From NCBI GenBank assembly GCA_050951505.1, contig JBMNJE010000011.1:124001-188000 (forward strand): DNA of 64,000 bases. The letters run 5' to 3'. The DNA is from DUOA01 sp012839095. Lineage in GTDB: Bacteria; Bacillota; Clostridia; Caldicoprobacterales; DTU083. A program made the translations under genes and the position numbers. The notes below the pieces were generated by a model that saw nothing but the letters and a program-made list of their open reading frames with translations, was not told the DNA's origin and made no database searches. Below, one piece after another: positions 9,438 through 17,211 of the stretch; the stretch's first letter is position 1, and the number at the start of each line of letters is the position of its first letter.

Positions 9438-9466
9438 ATGACAGAACCGAATTTGCATGTTATAAT
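9438..9466 (+). promoter_or_regulatory. Sigma-A promoter for tRNA-Thr/tRNA-Pro
   Basis: ATGACA at 9438-9443, a 17-base spacer, and TATAAT at 9461-9466, 22 bases before tRNA-Thr. Confidence 0.7.
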
Positions 9467-9488
9467 ACTTAACTGTAGCGTGTTCGTT

Positions 9489-9564
9489 GCCAATATAGCT
9501 CAGCTGGTAGAGCAGCAGTTTCGTAAACTGCAGGTCAGGGGTTCGAGTCCCCTTATTGGCTCCA
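9489..9564 (+). tRNA. tRNA-Thr (CGT)
   Basis: Full cloverleaf: acceptor GCCAATA pairs with TATTGGC, D stem GCTC/GAGC, anticodon stem GCAGT/ACTGC with loop TTCGTAA giving anticodon CGT, T arm AGGGG-TTCGAGT-CCCCT. The CCA end is encoded. It is co-transcribed with tRNA-Pro eight bases downstream. Confidence 0.96.
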
Positions 9565-9571
9565 TAACCAA

Positions 9572-9648
<77 letters not shown>

Positions 9649-9650
9649 TA

Positions 9651-9684
9651 CCTGCGGTCGCATTTCGCTGCCGCAGGTTTTTTA
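9651..9684 (+). terminator. Terminator of the tRNA-Thr/Pro unit
   Basis: CCTGCGG (9651-9657) pairs with CCGCAGG (9671-9677), followed by TTTTTT. Confidence 0.9.
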
Positions 9685-9808
9685 CTATGCATTTTGGTAT
9701 TAAATCTGCGCAGCATACCGGTGCTTATAAAAAAAACCCTTCGTTAAAATTCATAAAAATACATATATTATATTTATCTCTATGTTCTTTTTTGCACATA
9801 ATCCATGA

Positions 9809-9837
9809 TTGACAGTTTAGCACGGTAAAGATATAAT
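9809..9837 (+). promoter_or_regulatory. Consensus sigma-A promoter of the glutamate dehydrogenase gene
   Basis: Perfect TTGACA (9809-9814), a 17-base spacer and perfect TATAAT (9832-9837), giving a leader of about 55 bases before the start at 9899. Confidence 0.88.
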
Positions 9838-9898
9838 GTAAAAAATAAAAAGGGGCTGTCCATAAAATGACAGGTCCCGAGCTGGCAGGAGGCTTTCA

Positions 9899-11185
9899 AT
9901 GTCTGGTATTAATTATAACCCTTTTGAAATTGCACAGGAGCAATTTGACAAAGCAGCGTCCATCCTGGAACTGGACAGCGGCACCCGCGAGCTGCTGAGG
10001 CAGCCTATGAGGGAATTTCATTTTACTGTTCCGGTTAAAATGGATGACGGTTCTACCAAGGTTTTCAAGGCTTTTCGCATTCAGCATAATGATGCAAGAG
10101 GTCCGGCCAAGGGAGGAATTCGTTTTCATCCTCATGAAACTGCGGATACGGTACGTGCACTCTCCATGTGGATGACATGGAAATGTGCTGTGGTGGATAT
10201 TCCGCTGGGGGGCGGAAAGGGAGGCGTCATCTGTGATCCCCATAATCTTTCCGCTGCTGAACAGGAGCGGCTTTGCCGGGGGTATATCCGCCAGATCTAC
10301 AAACAGCTGGGCCCCAACCTGGATGTGCCTGCACCGGATGTCATGACCAACAGTCAACATATGCTGTGGATGTTGGACGAATATGAGACAATCACAGGCG
10401 GCCGTTATCCCGGCATGATTACCGGAAAACCTGTGGGTATGGGCGGTTCTCTGGGCCGTACGGAAGCCACCGGTTACGGCGTGATCTATGTATTAAAGGC
10501 ATTTCTGGACCAGATAAACCAGCCGATAGATTCCACAACAGCCAGCATCCAGGGCTTTGGTAATGTAGCTGAGTATGCTGCGCGCAAATATACGGAACTG
10601 GGTGGAAGGGTTATTGCGGTATCCTGCTGGAATCAGTCGGATGCCAGGGCATACACATTCAGAAAGGAGACTGGATGTGATATCGATCAGCTGGCAGCCA
10701 TCAAGGATTCATTTGGCAGCATTGACAAGGAAAAGGCTTTAGAATTGGGATACGAGCTTCTGCCGGGTGATGACTGGATAAAACAGGATGTAGACATCCT
10801 GATCCCTGCCGCACTGGAAAATCAAATCACCCCTGCCGTCTTCCCCAATATATCGTCCAGGGTAAGCATTATTTGTGAAGCAGCCAACGGTCCTACCACC
10901 CCCGATTGTGATTCATTGATTCTGCAAAAGGGAATAGCGCTCCTGCCCGATTTTTTATGCAATGCCGGCGGCGTAACCTGCAGTTACTTTGAACAGGTTC
11001 AAAGCAATATGAATTATTTCTGGGACAAGGACGAAGTACACCAAAAACTGGAGCGCAGCATGAAGAAGGCTTTCCGGGCTGTTTATGAGCTGGCTGAGGA
11101 AAAGAACCTGTATATGAGGAATGCCGCTTATATAATAGCCATAAACAGAGTGGCGCATGCAGTCAGGCTGCGCGGCTGGGTATAA
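9899..11185 (+). CDS. gdhA: Glutamate dehydrogenase (Glu/Leu/Phe/Val dehydrogenase family)
   Basis: Product of 428 residues; ATG preceded by GCAGGAGG. Glutamate dehydrogenase interconverts glutamate and 2-oxoglutarate plus ammonia with NAD(P). Visible family features are the substrate-site segment GPAKGGIRFHP, the glycine-rich PLGGGKGGV with its catalytic lysine, PAPDVMTNSQHM, and the nucleotide-binding loop around ASIQGFGNVAEYAA (a GxGxxA variant). Length and architecture match the hexameric GudB/RocG-type enzymes of Firmicutes. It has its own consensus promoter and a terminator at 11196, so it is monocistronic. Cofactor preference cannot be decided by eye. In amino-acid-using Clostridia the enzyme usually runs in the catabolic direction; this is inference here. 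Confidence 0.93.
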   Translation: MSGINYNPFEIAQEQFDKAASILELDSGTRELLRQPMREFHFTVPVKMDDGSTKVFKAFRIQHNDARGPAKGGIRFHPHETADTVRALSMWMTWKCAVVDIPLGGGKGGVICDPHNLSAAEQERLCRGYIRQIYKQLGPNLDVPAPDVMTNSQHMLWMLDEYETITGGRYPGMITGKPVGMGGSLGRTEATGYGVIYVLKAFLDQINQPIDSTTASIQGFGNVAEYAARKYTELGGRVIAVSCWNQSDARAYTFRKETGCDIDQLAAIKDSFGSIDKEKALELGYELLPGDDWIKQDVDILIPAALENQITPAVFPNISSRVSIICEAANGPTTPDCDSLILQKGIALLPDFLCNAGGVTCSYFEQVQSNMNYFWDKDEVHQKLERSMKKAFRAVYELAEEKNLYMRNAAYIIAINRVAHAVRLRGWV

Positions 11186-11195
11186 TTAAAGCATA

Positions 11196-11218
11196 GATGC
11201 CTTTGCGGCATCTTTTTT
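11196..11218 (+). terminator. Terminator of the glutamate dehydrogenase gene
   Basis: GATGCC-TTTGC-GGCATC hairpin followed by TTTTTT. Confidence 0.9.
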
Positions 11219-11325
11219 ATTTTGCCGGCTTTATGAATGTGCACTTACTCGCCTTTTGCAATGTAAAACAAGGTATAGAAAAATACAATTTCAGACTAAA
11301 AGGAAGGATTTTCTTCAATACTAAG

Positions 11326-11344
11326 AGAATATATGATATATTCT
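11326..11344. promoter_or_regulatory. Perfect 19-base palindrome upstream of pgsA
   Basis: AGAATATATGATATATTCT is a perfect odd palindrome (9+1+9) about 50 bases before the pgsA start. It could be an operator; in such AT-rich sequence it may also be chance. No cognate regulator is identifiable. Confidence 0.35.
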
Positions 11345-11394
11345 TATTATATCTTGTTTTGATATGCTAATTTACTCAGATATGGAGGCTTTCT

Positions 11395-11943
11395 ATGAAT
11401 GTACCGAATGCTCTGACGCTGGTCCGGTTTATGCTGATAGGTTTTTATCCCTGGCTGTATTTCAATGAGGGACTGGCGTATCATAAAGTATGGGCATTTG
11501 CGGTTTTCCTTGTCGCCGGACTGACCGATGTTCTGGACGGATTTATTGCCCGGCGTTATAACCTCATTACCAAGTGGGGCAAGTTGATGGATCCATTGGC
11601 TGATAAACTGATGCTCATTACGGTTCTTCTGTGTCTGTTTATTGATGAGGTGATCCCTATCTGGGTTATTCTAATAATTGCACTAAAAGAACTGTTGATG
11701 ATATTGGGTGCTGCCTTCCTGTATCGAAACCGGAAAATGGTGGTACAGGCGAACTTCTATGGAAAACTGGCTACCTTCTTATTTTACATAGCAGTTACCG
11801 CTTTGGTGTTCGAGCTTAACTATGCCCGCTACATATTGTTTGTTGCAGTATTCAGTACAATACTGGCTCTGCTGCAGTATGCCGTACGTAATTTCATGAG
11901 ATTTGCACAGCCGGAGAATAAGGGTACAGGAAAAAACGATTGA
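11395..11943 (+). CDS. pgsA: CDP-diacylglycerol--glycerol-3-phosphate 3-phosphatidyltransferase-like
   Basis: Product of 182 residues with an ATG after ATGGAGG. It has the CDP-alcohol phosphatidyltransferase signature: DVLDGFIARRYN followed by GKLMDPLADK, i.e. D-x2-DG-x2-AR-x8-G-x3-D-x3-D with all catalytic aspartates present. The opening NVPNALTLVRF is typical of PgsA. Several hydrophobic segments place it in the cytoplasmic membrane, where PgsA makes phosphatidylglycerol phosphate, the precursor of phosphatidylglycerol. The length is usual. A consensus promoter for the next unit overlaps its stop codon. A paralogue using another alcohol is possible, but PgsA is the best call. Confidence 0.88.
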   Translation: MNVPNALTLVRFMLIGFYPWLYFNEGLAYHKVWAFAVFLVAGLTDVLDGFIARRYNLITKWGKLMDPLADKLMLITVLLCLFIDEVIPIWVILIIALKELLMILGAAFLYRNRKMVVQANFYGKLATFLFYIAVTALVFELNYARYILFVAVFSTILALLQYAVRNFMRFAQPENKGTGKND

Positions 11944-11967
11944 CAAAGCCGGCATTTTGGATATAAT
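11940..11967 (+). promoter_or_regulatory. Consensus promoter of the valS T-box leader
   Basis: TTGACA (11940-11945), a 16-base spacer and TATAAT (11962-11967), both perfect. The -35 box overlaps the pgsA stop codon. Confidence 0.88.
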
Positions 11968-11973
11968 AAAGAC

Positions 11974-12232
11974 AATATTCAGGCAATGAGAAAGAGGAGT
12001 ACACGCCAGGCGTCCAACAGAGAAGGAAGCCCACCGGCTGAAAGGCGTCCCGGGAGACAGCAGCGTGGAAGGTCGCTTTCGAGCCTTGCTGTCGAAGATT
12101 AATTTTGGTAGGCAGCAACGGATGCTCCCGTTACAGAGCCCCGAGAGTCAATCTGCCTTTATACTGAATGGCATTTTGGAACAAAGGTGGTACCGCGAAG
12201 CAGTCTTCGTCCTTTTGGATGAAGGCTTTTTT
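11974..12232 (+). ncRNA. T-box leader of valS-folC
   Basis: The leader contains the hallmark T-box sequence AAGGTGGTACCGCG at 12184-12197, whose bulge pairs with the CCA end of uncharged tRNA. It is followed by a terminator hairpin (CTTCGTCC at 12205-12212 with GGATGAAG at 12217-12224, then TTTTTT). Upstream lies a long stem I region; GGAAGGTCGC offers GTC at 12072-12074 as a possible valine specifier codon, though I assign this only tentatively. Known mechanism: uncharged tRNA-Val binding stabilises the antiterminator and turns on valS. The downstream gene agrees with a valine specificity. Confidence 0.9.
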
Positions 12233-12270
12233 ATATTATACCAAGAATTAAGATGGAGGTTTACCCTATA

Positions 12271-14925
12271 ATGGAGAATCGAAGCATAGCTAAAACCTAT
12301 GACCCAAAGCAGGTTGAGGAAAGGCTATACCGTCAATGGGAGGAGAAGGGATATTTTCATGCCGAGGTGGATGAGGAAAAGGAGCCCTTCTGCATTGTGA
12401 TCCCACCGCCGAATATTACAGGCCAGCTGCATATGGGCCATGCCCTGGACAATACCTGGCAGGATATAATTATTCGCTGGAAACGTATGCAGGGTTATTC
12501 TGCCCTTTGGCTGCCCGGTACTGATCATGCCAGTATTGCTACTGAGGTAAAGATTGTGGAAAAACTGGCAGAGGAAGGCATGACCAAGCAGGATCTTGGG
12601 CGGGAAAAATTCCTGGAAAGGGCATGGGAATGGAAGAGACAATATGGCGGAAGAATTGTAGATCAGCTGAAGAAACTGGGTTCATCCTGTGACTGGGACA
12701 GGGAGCGCTTTACCATGGATGAAGGGTGCAGCAGGGCAGTAACTGAAGTATTCGTACGGCTTTACAACAAGGGTCTGATCTATCAGGGGGATCGAATCAT
12801 CAACTGGTGTCCCGACTGCAAAACTGCCCTTTCCGATGCCGAGGTTGAGTATGAAGAAAAACAGGGTTTTTTGTGGCATATTGCCTATCCGGTAAAGGAC
12901 AGCGATGAAAACCTTGTTGTGGCTACTACTCGTCCGGAAACCATGCTGGGCGACACGGCAGTTGCCGTTCATCCTGAAGATGAAAGATATCAGCATCTGA
13001 TCGGAAAGACGGTTGTACTTCCGCTGATGAATCGGGAAATACCTGTTATTGCCGATACTTATGTCGACAGGGAGTTTGGGACAGGGGTTGTAAAGATAAC
13101 ACCGGCCCACGATCCCAATGACTTTGAAGTGGGCTTGCGCCATCAGCTTCAGACCATTCGTGTAATGAATGACGACGGAAGCATGAATGAGCAGGCAGGC
13201 AGATATGAGGCCATGGATCGTTATGAAGCCAGAAGGGCGATTGTAGAGGATCTACAGGGGCTGGGCCTGCTGAAAAAGACAGAAGAGCACAACCACAATG
13301 TAGGTGAGTGTTACAGATGCGCCACCACCGTAGAGCCGATAGTCTCCAAGCAATGGTTTGTTAAGATGAAACCTCTGGCAGAGCCTGCCATTGAAGCAGT
13401 ACGCAAAGGTGATATCCGATTTGTTCCGGAACGCTTCAGTAAAACCTACTTCAACTGGATGGAGAATATCCGTGACTGGTGTATATCCCGTCAGCTTTGG
13501 TGGGGTCACCGGATCCCTGCCTATTATTGTGAAAAATGCAATGAAACCATAGTGGCAAGGCAGGCACCGGATAAGTGCAGCTGTGGACATGATCAATTCA
13601 GGCAGGATGAGGATGTACTGGACACCTGGTTCAGCTCAGCCTTATGGCCGCTTTCCACCCTGGGCTGGCCTGATGAGACAGAGGATTTAAACTACTTTTA
13701 TCCTACCAGCGTATTGGTTACTGGGTATGACATTATATTCTTCTGGGTTGCCCGTATGATTTTCTCCGGCCTGGAGCATCGGAAGGAGATTCCCTTCAGG
13801 GATGTTCTTATACATGGCATAGTAAGGGACGCCCAGGGAAGGAAGATGAGCAAATCCCTGGGTAACGGTATCGATCCCCTGGATGTAATTGAACAATATG
13901 GTGCGGATCCTCTGCGGATGAGTCTGATTATAGGGAATTCTCCGGGAAATGATATGCGTTTCCATTTTGAAAAGGTGGAGGCCAGCCGCAACTTTGCCAA
14001 CAAGCTTTGGAATGCTGCCCGTTTTATACTGCTGAATCTGGAGAACATGAAGGGCAGACAGCTGAAGCAGGATAAACCGGATACAGCCGATCAGTGGATC
14101 ATCAGCCGATATAATCATCTGGTTGGGGAAGTTACGGATAATTTGAATAAGTATGAGCTCGGTCTTGCCGCGCAGAAAATATATGATTTTATATGGAGTG
14201 AATTCTGCGACTGGTATATAGAACTGGTAAAGCCGAGGCTTTACGGAGCGGATGATACTGCAAGAGGAACTGCTCTGTACACCCTGATCTATGTACTGTC
14301 CAATACCTTGAAACTTCTGCATCCCATCATGCCATTTATCACAGAAGAGATATGGCAGCATCTGCCTCATGAAGAGGAAAGCATTATGATATCATCCTGG
14401 CCGGTGATGAATGAAGCGGAACTCAATATGGAAGCTGAGGAAAAGATGAATGCGGTTATGGACGCCATCCGTGCCATTCGTAATATCCGGGCCGAAATGA
14501 ATGTGCCGCCTTCCAGAAAAGCAAAGCTGATTCTGATAGCTGAGCAGGAAAACATAAGCCTGTTCCAGGATGCCGGGCTGTACTTTGAAAAGCTGGCAGG
14601 CGCATCGGAGGTAGTGATTCAAACCGGCGGGGAAGCAGCTCCGCCCTCCAATGCTGCATCAATTGTAACCGGCAAAGTACAGATTTTCATCCCCCTGGAT
14701 GACTTAATCGATTTTGAAAAGGAAATGGAGCGTCTGGAAAAAGAGAAGGAACATCTGGAGAAAGAGCTGGCCAGAGTAAAGGGCAAGCTGTCCAATGAAG
14801 GTTTTGTTAAAAAGGCACCGGCATCTGTGGTACAGGAAGAAAGGGAAAAACAGCAAAAATATATGGGAATGATGGAAAAGGTATTGGAGCAAATCGAGAA
14901 AATGAAGGAAATGAAGATGCAATAA
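12271..14925 (+). CDS. valS: Valine--tRNA ligase
   Basis: Product of 884 residues. The ATG at 12271 is preferred over the one at 12253 because the latter overlaps the GGAGG that serves 12271. It is a class I aminoacyl-tRNA synthetase: the HIGH motif is HMGH in GQLHMGHALDN and KMSKS occurs in GRKMSKSLGNGIDP. The editing CP1 domain lies between (ATTRPETMLGDTAVAVHPED), including cysteine pairs in WCPDCKTALSD and CEKC. The C-terminal 65 residues form the coiled coil typical of ValRS, rich in KE repeats. It charges tRNA-Val, is controlled by the T-box leader just upstream, and is co-directional with folC 36 bases downstream. Confidence 0.97.
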   Translation: MENRSIAKTYDPKQVEERLYRQWEEKGYFHAEVDEEKEPFCIVIPPPNITGQLHMGHALDNTWQDIIIRWKRMQGYSALWLPGTDHASIATEVKIVEKLAEEGMTKQDLGREKFLERAWEWKRQYGGRIVDQLKKLGSSCDWDRERFTMDEGCSRAVTEVFVRLYNKGLIYQGDRIINWCPDCKTALSDAEVEYEEKQGFLWHIAYPVKDSDENLVVATTRPETMLGDTAVAVHPEDERYQHLIGKTVVLPLMNREIPVIADTYVDREFGTGVVKITPAHDPNDFEVGLRHQLQTIRVMNDDGSMNEQAGRYEAMDRYEARRAIVEDLQGLGLLKKTEEHNHNVGECYRCATTVEPIVSKQWFVKMKPLAEPAIEAVRKGDIRFVPERFSKTYFNWMENIRDWCISRQLWWGHRIPAYYCEKCNETIVARQAPDKCSCGHDQFRQDEDVLDTWFSSALWPLSTLGWPDETEDLNYFYPTSVLVTGYDIIFFWVARMIFSGLEHRKEIPFRDVLIHGIVRDAQGRKMSKSLGNGIDPLDVIEQYGADPLRMSLIIGNSPGNDMRFHFEKVEASRNFANKLWNAARFILLNLENMKGRQLKQDKPDTADQWIISRYNHLVGEVTDNLNKYELGLAAQKIYDFIWSEFCDWYIELVKPRLYGADDTARGTALYTLIYVLSNTLKLLHPIMPFITEEIWQHLPHEEESIMISSWPVMNEAELNMEAEEKMNAVMDAIRAIRNIRAEMNVPPSRKAKLILIAEQENISLFQDAGLYFEKLAGASEVVIQTGGEAAPPSNAASIVTGKVQIFIPLDDLIDFEKEMERLEKEKEHLEKELARVKGKLSNEGFVKKAPASVVQEEREKQQKYMGMMEKVLEQIEKMKEMKMQ

Positions 14926-14961
14926 GCCAACAAGAAAGGGCATGTTGAGAAAGGAAGCAAG

Positions 14962-16281
14962 ATGACATACGAAGAAGCATTGCAATATATTCACGATACC
15001 GTTAAGTACGGCTCGAAGCTGGGGCTGCAGAATATAACCGAGCTTTTACGGCGGCTGGGAAATCCACACCATGAATTTCCTGCGGTTCATATAGCCGGGA
15101 CCAATGGGAAAGGCTCTGTGACTGCGATGACAGCCAGCATTCTTCATAAGGCGGGCTTAAGGACCGGGATGTTTATATCCCCTTACCTGGAAAGCTTCAC
15201 AGAAAGGATACAGGTGAATTTTCAGCAGATTCCCGGTGAGCATCTGGCCCGGCTTACCAAGCGGGTAAAAGAGGAGGTCAGGGGAATGGTCCGGGATGGA
15301 TTCAACCATCCCACAGAGTTTGAGATAGTTACCACCCTGGGTTTTCTTTGGTTCGCAGAGCAAAAGGTGGATGTCGCTGTGGTAGAAGTAGGTCTGGGCG
15401 GCAGGCTGGATTCCACCAATGTAATACAGCCCCTGGTTTCCATCATTACTTCCATCAGCTATGATCATACCCGGGTGCTGGGCAGCACCCTTTCAGAGAT
15501 TGCCTATGAAAAAGGCGGAATTATCAAAGTCGGAGTGCCGGTAGTATCCTACCCCCAGGCAGAAGAGGCTGAAAGAGTACTATCGGAGCTGGCACAGGAA
15601 CGGGGTTCTTCTTATTACCCTGTTTCACCGGGGCAGATAATGGAAAGAAGTTCTTCTTTCAGTGAGCAGCGTTTTGACTTTACATGGAAGGAAGAGGTAT
15701 TGGAGGATTTATCTATTTCACTGCCCGGTAAGCACCAGCTCCTTAATGCAGCTTGTGCCCTGTCCGGCGCCATGATCATGAGAGAGTCGGGCTATGAGAT
15801 TTCGGATGAGGCAATTTATGCCGGACTGAAGGAAGCCCGATGGCCCGGCCGGCTGGAAATGATTAAGGATCAGCCGGCTGTTCTGCTGGATGGCGCTCAC
15901 AATCCTTCAGGTGCGCAGGCACTGGCCGATGCTGTCCGGCATTATTTTCCGGATAAGCGGGTTCATCTGATACTGGGCGTATTGGGGGATAAGGATGTGG
16001 AAACAGTGACCCGGATCCTGTGTTCTATAGCCGACAGAATAACACTAACGGAGCCGGACAGTCACCGGGCAGCTCCGGCGGATGAATTGGCAGCTATAGC
16101 AGGAAAATACCATACGGACATTGATGTCTGTTCTGATCTTGCACGAGCAATTGATAAAGCTATGGACTCGATACAGGCCGGCAGGGGGGACATGAGTGAC
16201 AACTCAGATAAATGGATGCTGGTTATAAGTGGTTCCTTATATCTGGTCGGAGAGGCAAGAACAATCCTGCGCAGCAGGTAA
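14962..16281 (+). CDS. folC: Bifunctional folylpolyglutamate/dihydrofolate synthase
   Basis: Product of 439 residues with an ATG after AAAGGAAGCAAG. It shows the Mur-ligase-like P-loop HIAGTNGKGSVTAMTA, the folate-site stretch GMFISPYLESFTERIQVN, VGLGGRLDSTN, SYDHTRVLGSTLSEIA and, in the C-terminal domain, LLDGAHNPSGAQAL. FolC adds glutamates to (tetrahydro)folates and usually also makes dihydrofolate from dihydropteroate. The valS-folC gene pair is a conserved Firmicutes arrangement, so it probably shares the T-box control. A bidirectional terminator follows. Confidence 0.95.
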   Translation: MTYEEALQYIHDTVKYGSKLGLQNITELLRRLGNPHHEFPAVHIAGTNGKGSVTAMTASILHKAGLRTGMFISPYLESFTERIQVNFQQIPGEHLARLTKRVKEEVRGMVRDGFNHPTEFEIVTTLGFLWFAEQKVDVAVVEVGLGGRLDSTNVIQPLVSIITSISYDHTRVLGSTLSEIAYEKGGIIKVGVPVVSYPQAEEAERVLSELAQERGSSYYPVSPGQIMERSSSFSEQRFDFTWKEEVLEDLSISLPGKHQLLNAACALSGAMIMRESGYEISDEAIYAGLKEARWPGRLEMIKDQPAVLLDGAHNPSGAQALADAVRHYFPDKRVHLILGVLGDKDVETVTRILCSIADRITLTEPDSHRAAPADELAAIAGKYHTDIDVCSDLARAIDKAMDSIQAGRGDMSDNSDKWMLVISGSLYLVGEARTILRSR

Positions 16282-16288
16282 TAAAAAA

Positions 16289-16318
16289 TGGAATCCTATA
16301 TCAGGGATTCCATTATTT
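16289..16318. terminator. Bidirectional terminator between folC and the DUF4364 gene
   Basis: TGGAATCC (16289-16296) pairs with GGATTCCA (16305-16312), flanked by an A run and a T run, so it works in both directions. The minus-strand gene's stop codon lies inside the hairpin. Confidence 0.88.
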
Positions 16319-16811
16319 TTCTGTATACTTCAGGTGCCTTTGATTTCCAATTGGAACAGATGGTTTTTGCCTGTGTAATATTGATAACATTCACCTTAAG
16401 CTCCATTAAACTCATATCACCTTCCATAACACGCAGCACCACTTCATATTCCTGGTTGTTCAGCCGTTTGTAATCAGCCGTCAGTTGACTCTCGTTACGA
16501 AGACGATTCCGGTTCTCTTCAGCATAGCTTATTATATCCTGGCGGGACTTGGCATCGATTCGGGAATGAAAAAAATCCAATGCTTCCCAGCCCTTTTCAG
16601 TAAGGGTGTAGTAATTGCTCTGCCGGCCTTCCATATAGGCAAGATGCCGGGATTCCACCAGTTCTACCAGCAATTGCTGGAGATCAAAGTAGTTCATCAT
16701 AAATTTCTTAATGAAAAACTCTGTAATCTGCTCATTGGTCAGGGGGATATTCAGAGTCTGGACAAAAAACAGTATGGACAACTTGTTGCCTGCCAGTTCG
16801 GCCATTCTCAT
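16296..16811 (-). CDS. DUF4364 family protein (winged-helix-like)
   Basis: Product of 171 residues; the ATG at 16811 follows GCAGGTG, and an in-frame codon slightly upstream has no site. The sequence (MRMAELAGNKLSILFFV, then YFDLQQLLVELVESRHL and YTLTEKGWEAL) matches the DUF4364 family, whose N-terminal part looks like a PadR-type winged helix. This suggests a DNA-binding regulator, but the family's targets are unknown to me. It converges on folC, and its own upstream region borders the leader of the ABC exporter operon. Confidence 0.8.
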   Translation of the reverse strand: MRMAELAGNKLSILFFVQTLNIPLTNEQITEFFIKKFMMNYFDLQQLLVELVESRHLAYMEGRQSNYYTLTEKGWEALDFFHSRIDAKSRQDIISYAEENRNRLRNESQLTADYKRLNNQEYEVVLRVMEGDMSLMELKVNVINITQAKTICSNWKSKAPEVYRKIMESLI

Positions 16812-16909
16812 TATTTTCACCTGCAATATTGTAATAGTCCAATTATAGCATATAACAGGAGAAAAGTAAGGAGAAAATTTCTATAATAAATCAATCCCGG
16901 CATAATTAC

Positions 16910-16938
16910 TTGACTTTTGCCTATTGCGGTGGTAAGCT
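16910..16938 (+). promoter_or_regulatory. Possible promoter of the exporter-operon leader
   Basis: TTGACT (16910-16915) and TAAGCT (16933-16938) are separated by 17 bases. The -35 is good, the -10 is weak (3 of 6). Confidence 0.4.
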
Positions 16939-16944
16939 AATTTT

Positions 16945-17177
16945 TGTAATGTTTATCTTACATAAAAGATGATAAGTGGAGTGCTTGTTGTGATCTTATG
17001 CGGTTTTGATAATGGTTACCATAACATGATTCAATATATGTTTTATTAATGGCAGCGAGTGCTTGTAAGACTGAGTTATGCCCTGCACTTGTTTGCCGGG
17101 GATAACCACGCTTATGTCTAAGGATTTGGCAGCAGAGTCTGTACCGGCGGCAGGGTGATTAATCCCGCCGTTTTTTT
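16945..17177 (+). ncRNA. Candidate structured attenuator leader upstream of the DUF1854/ABC exporter operon
   Basis: This stretch has no plausible gene. It ends in an intrinsic terminator only 34 bases before the first start codon of the operon, the classic layout of a riboswitch or attenuator. Elements seen: AGTGC (from 17057) that can pair with GCACT (17085-17089); a repeated GAGTGCTTGT near 16980 and 17056; ATAAGTGG near 16973 that can pair with CCACGCTTAT near 17106; and GCCGG (17095-17099) that can pair with CCGGC (17144-17148), which would break the terminator stem and act as an antiterminator. I could not match it by eye to a known riboswitch class or to a T-box. Confidence 0.5.
17145..17177 (+). 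terminator. Intrinsic terminator inside the exporter-operon leader
   Basis: CGGCGG (17145-17150) pairs with CCGCCG (17165-17170), followed by TTTTTTT, and lies ahead of the ribosome binding site AAGGAG at 17198. Confidence 0.85.
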
Positions 17178-17211
17178 GTGCAGATATCCGGCAGCAGAAG
17201 GAGATTACAGA

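Noticed and set aside
17141..17170. FMN riboswitch-like words (ACCGGCGG, GCAGGGTGA) in the exporter leader
   Set aside because: In the RFN element GCAGGGTGAAA precedes ACCGGCGG; here the order is reversed, they fall within one terminator hairpin, and the other conserved RFN segments are absent.
17155..17211. Longer N-terminus for the first ABC exporter (GTG at 17155)
   Set aside because: The codon is inside the terminator hairpin and has no ribosome binding site; ATG at 17212 has a good one.
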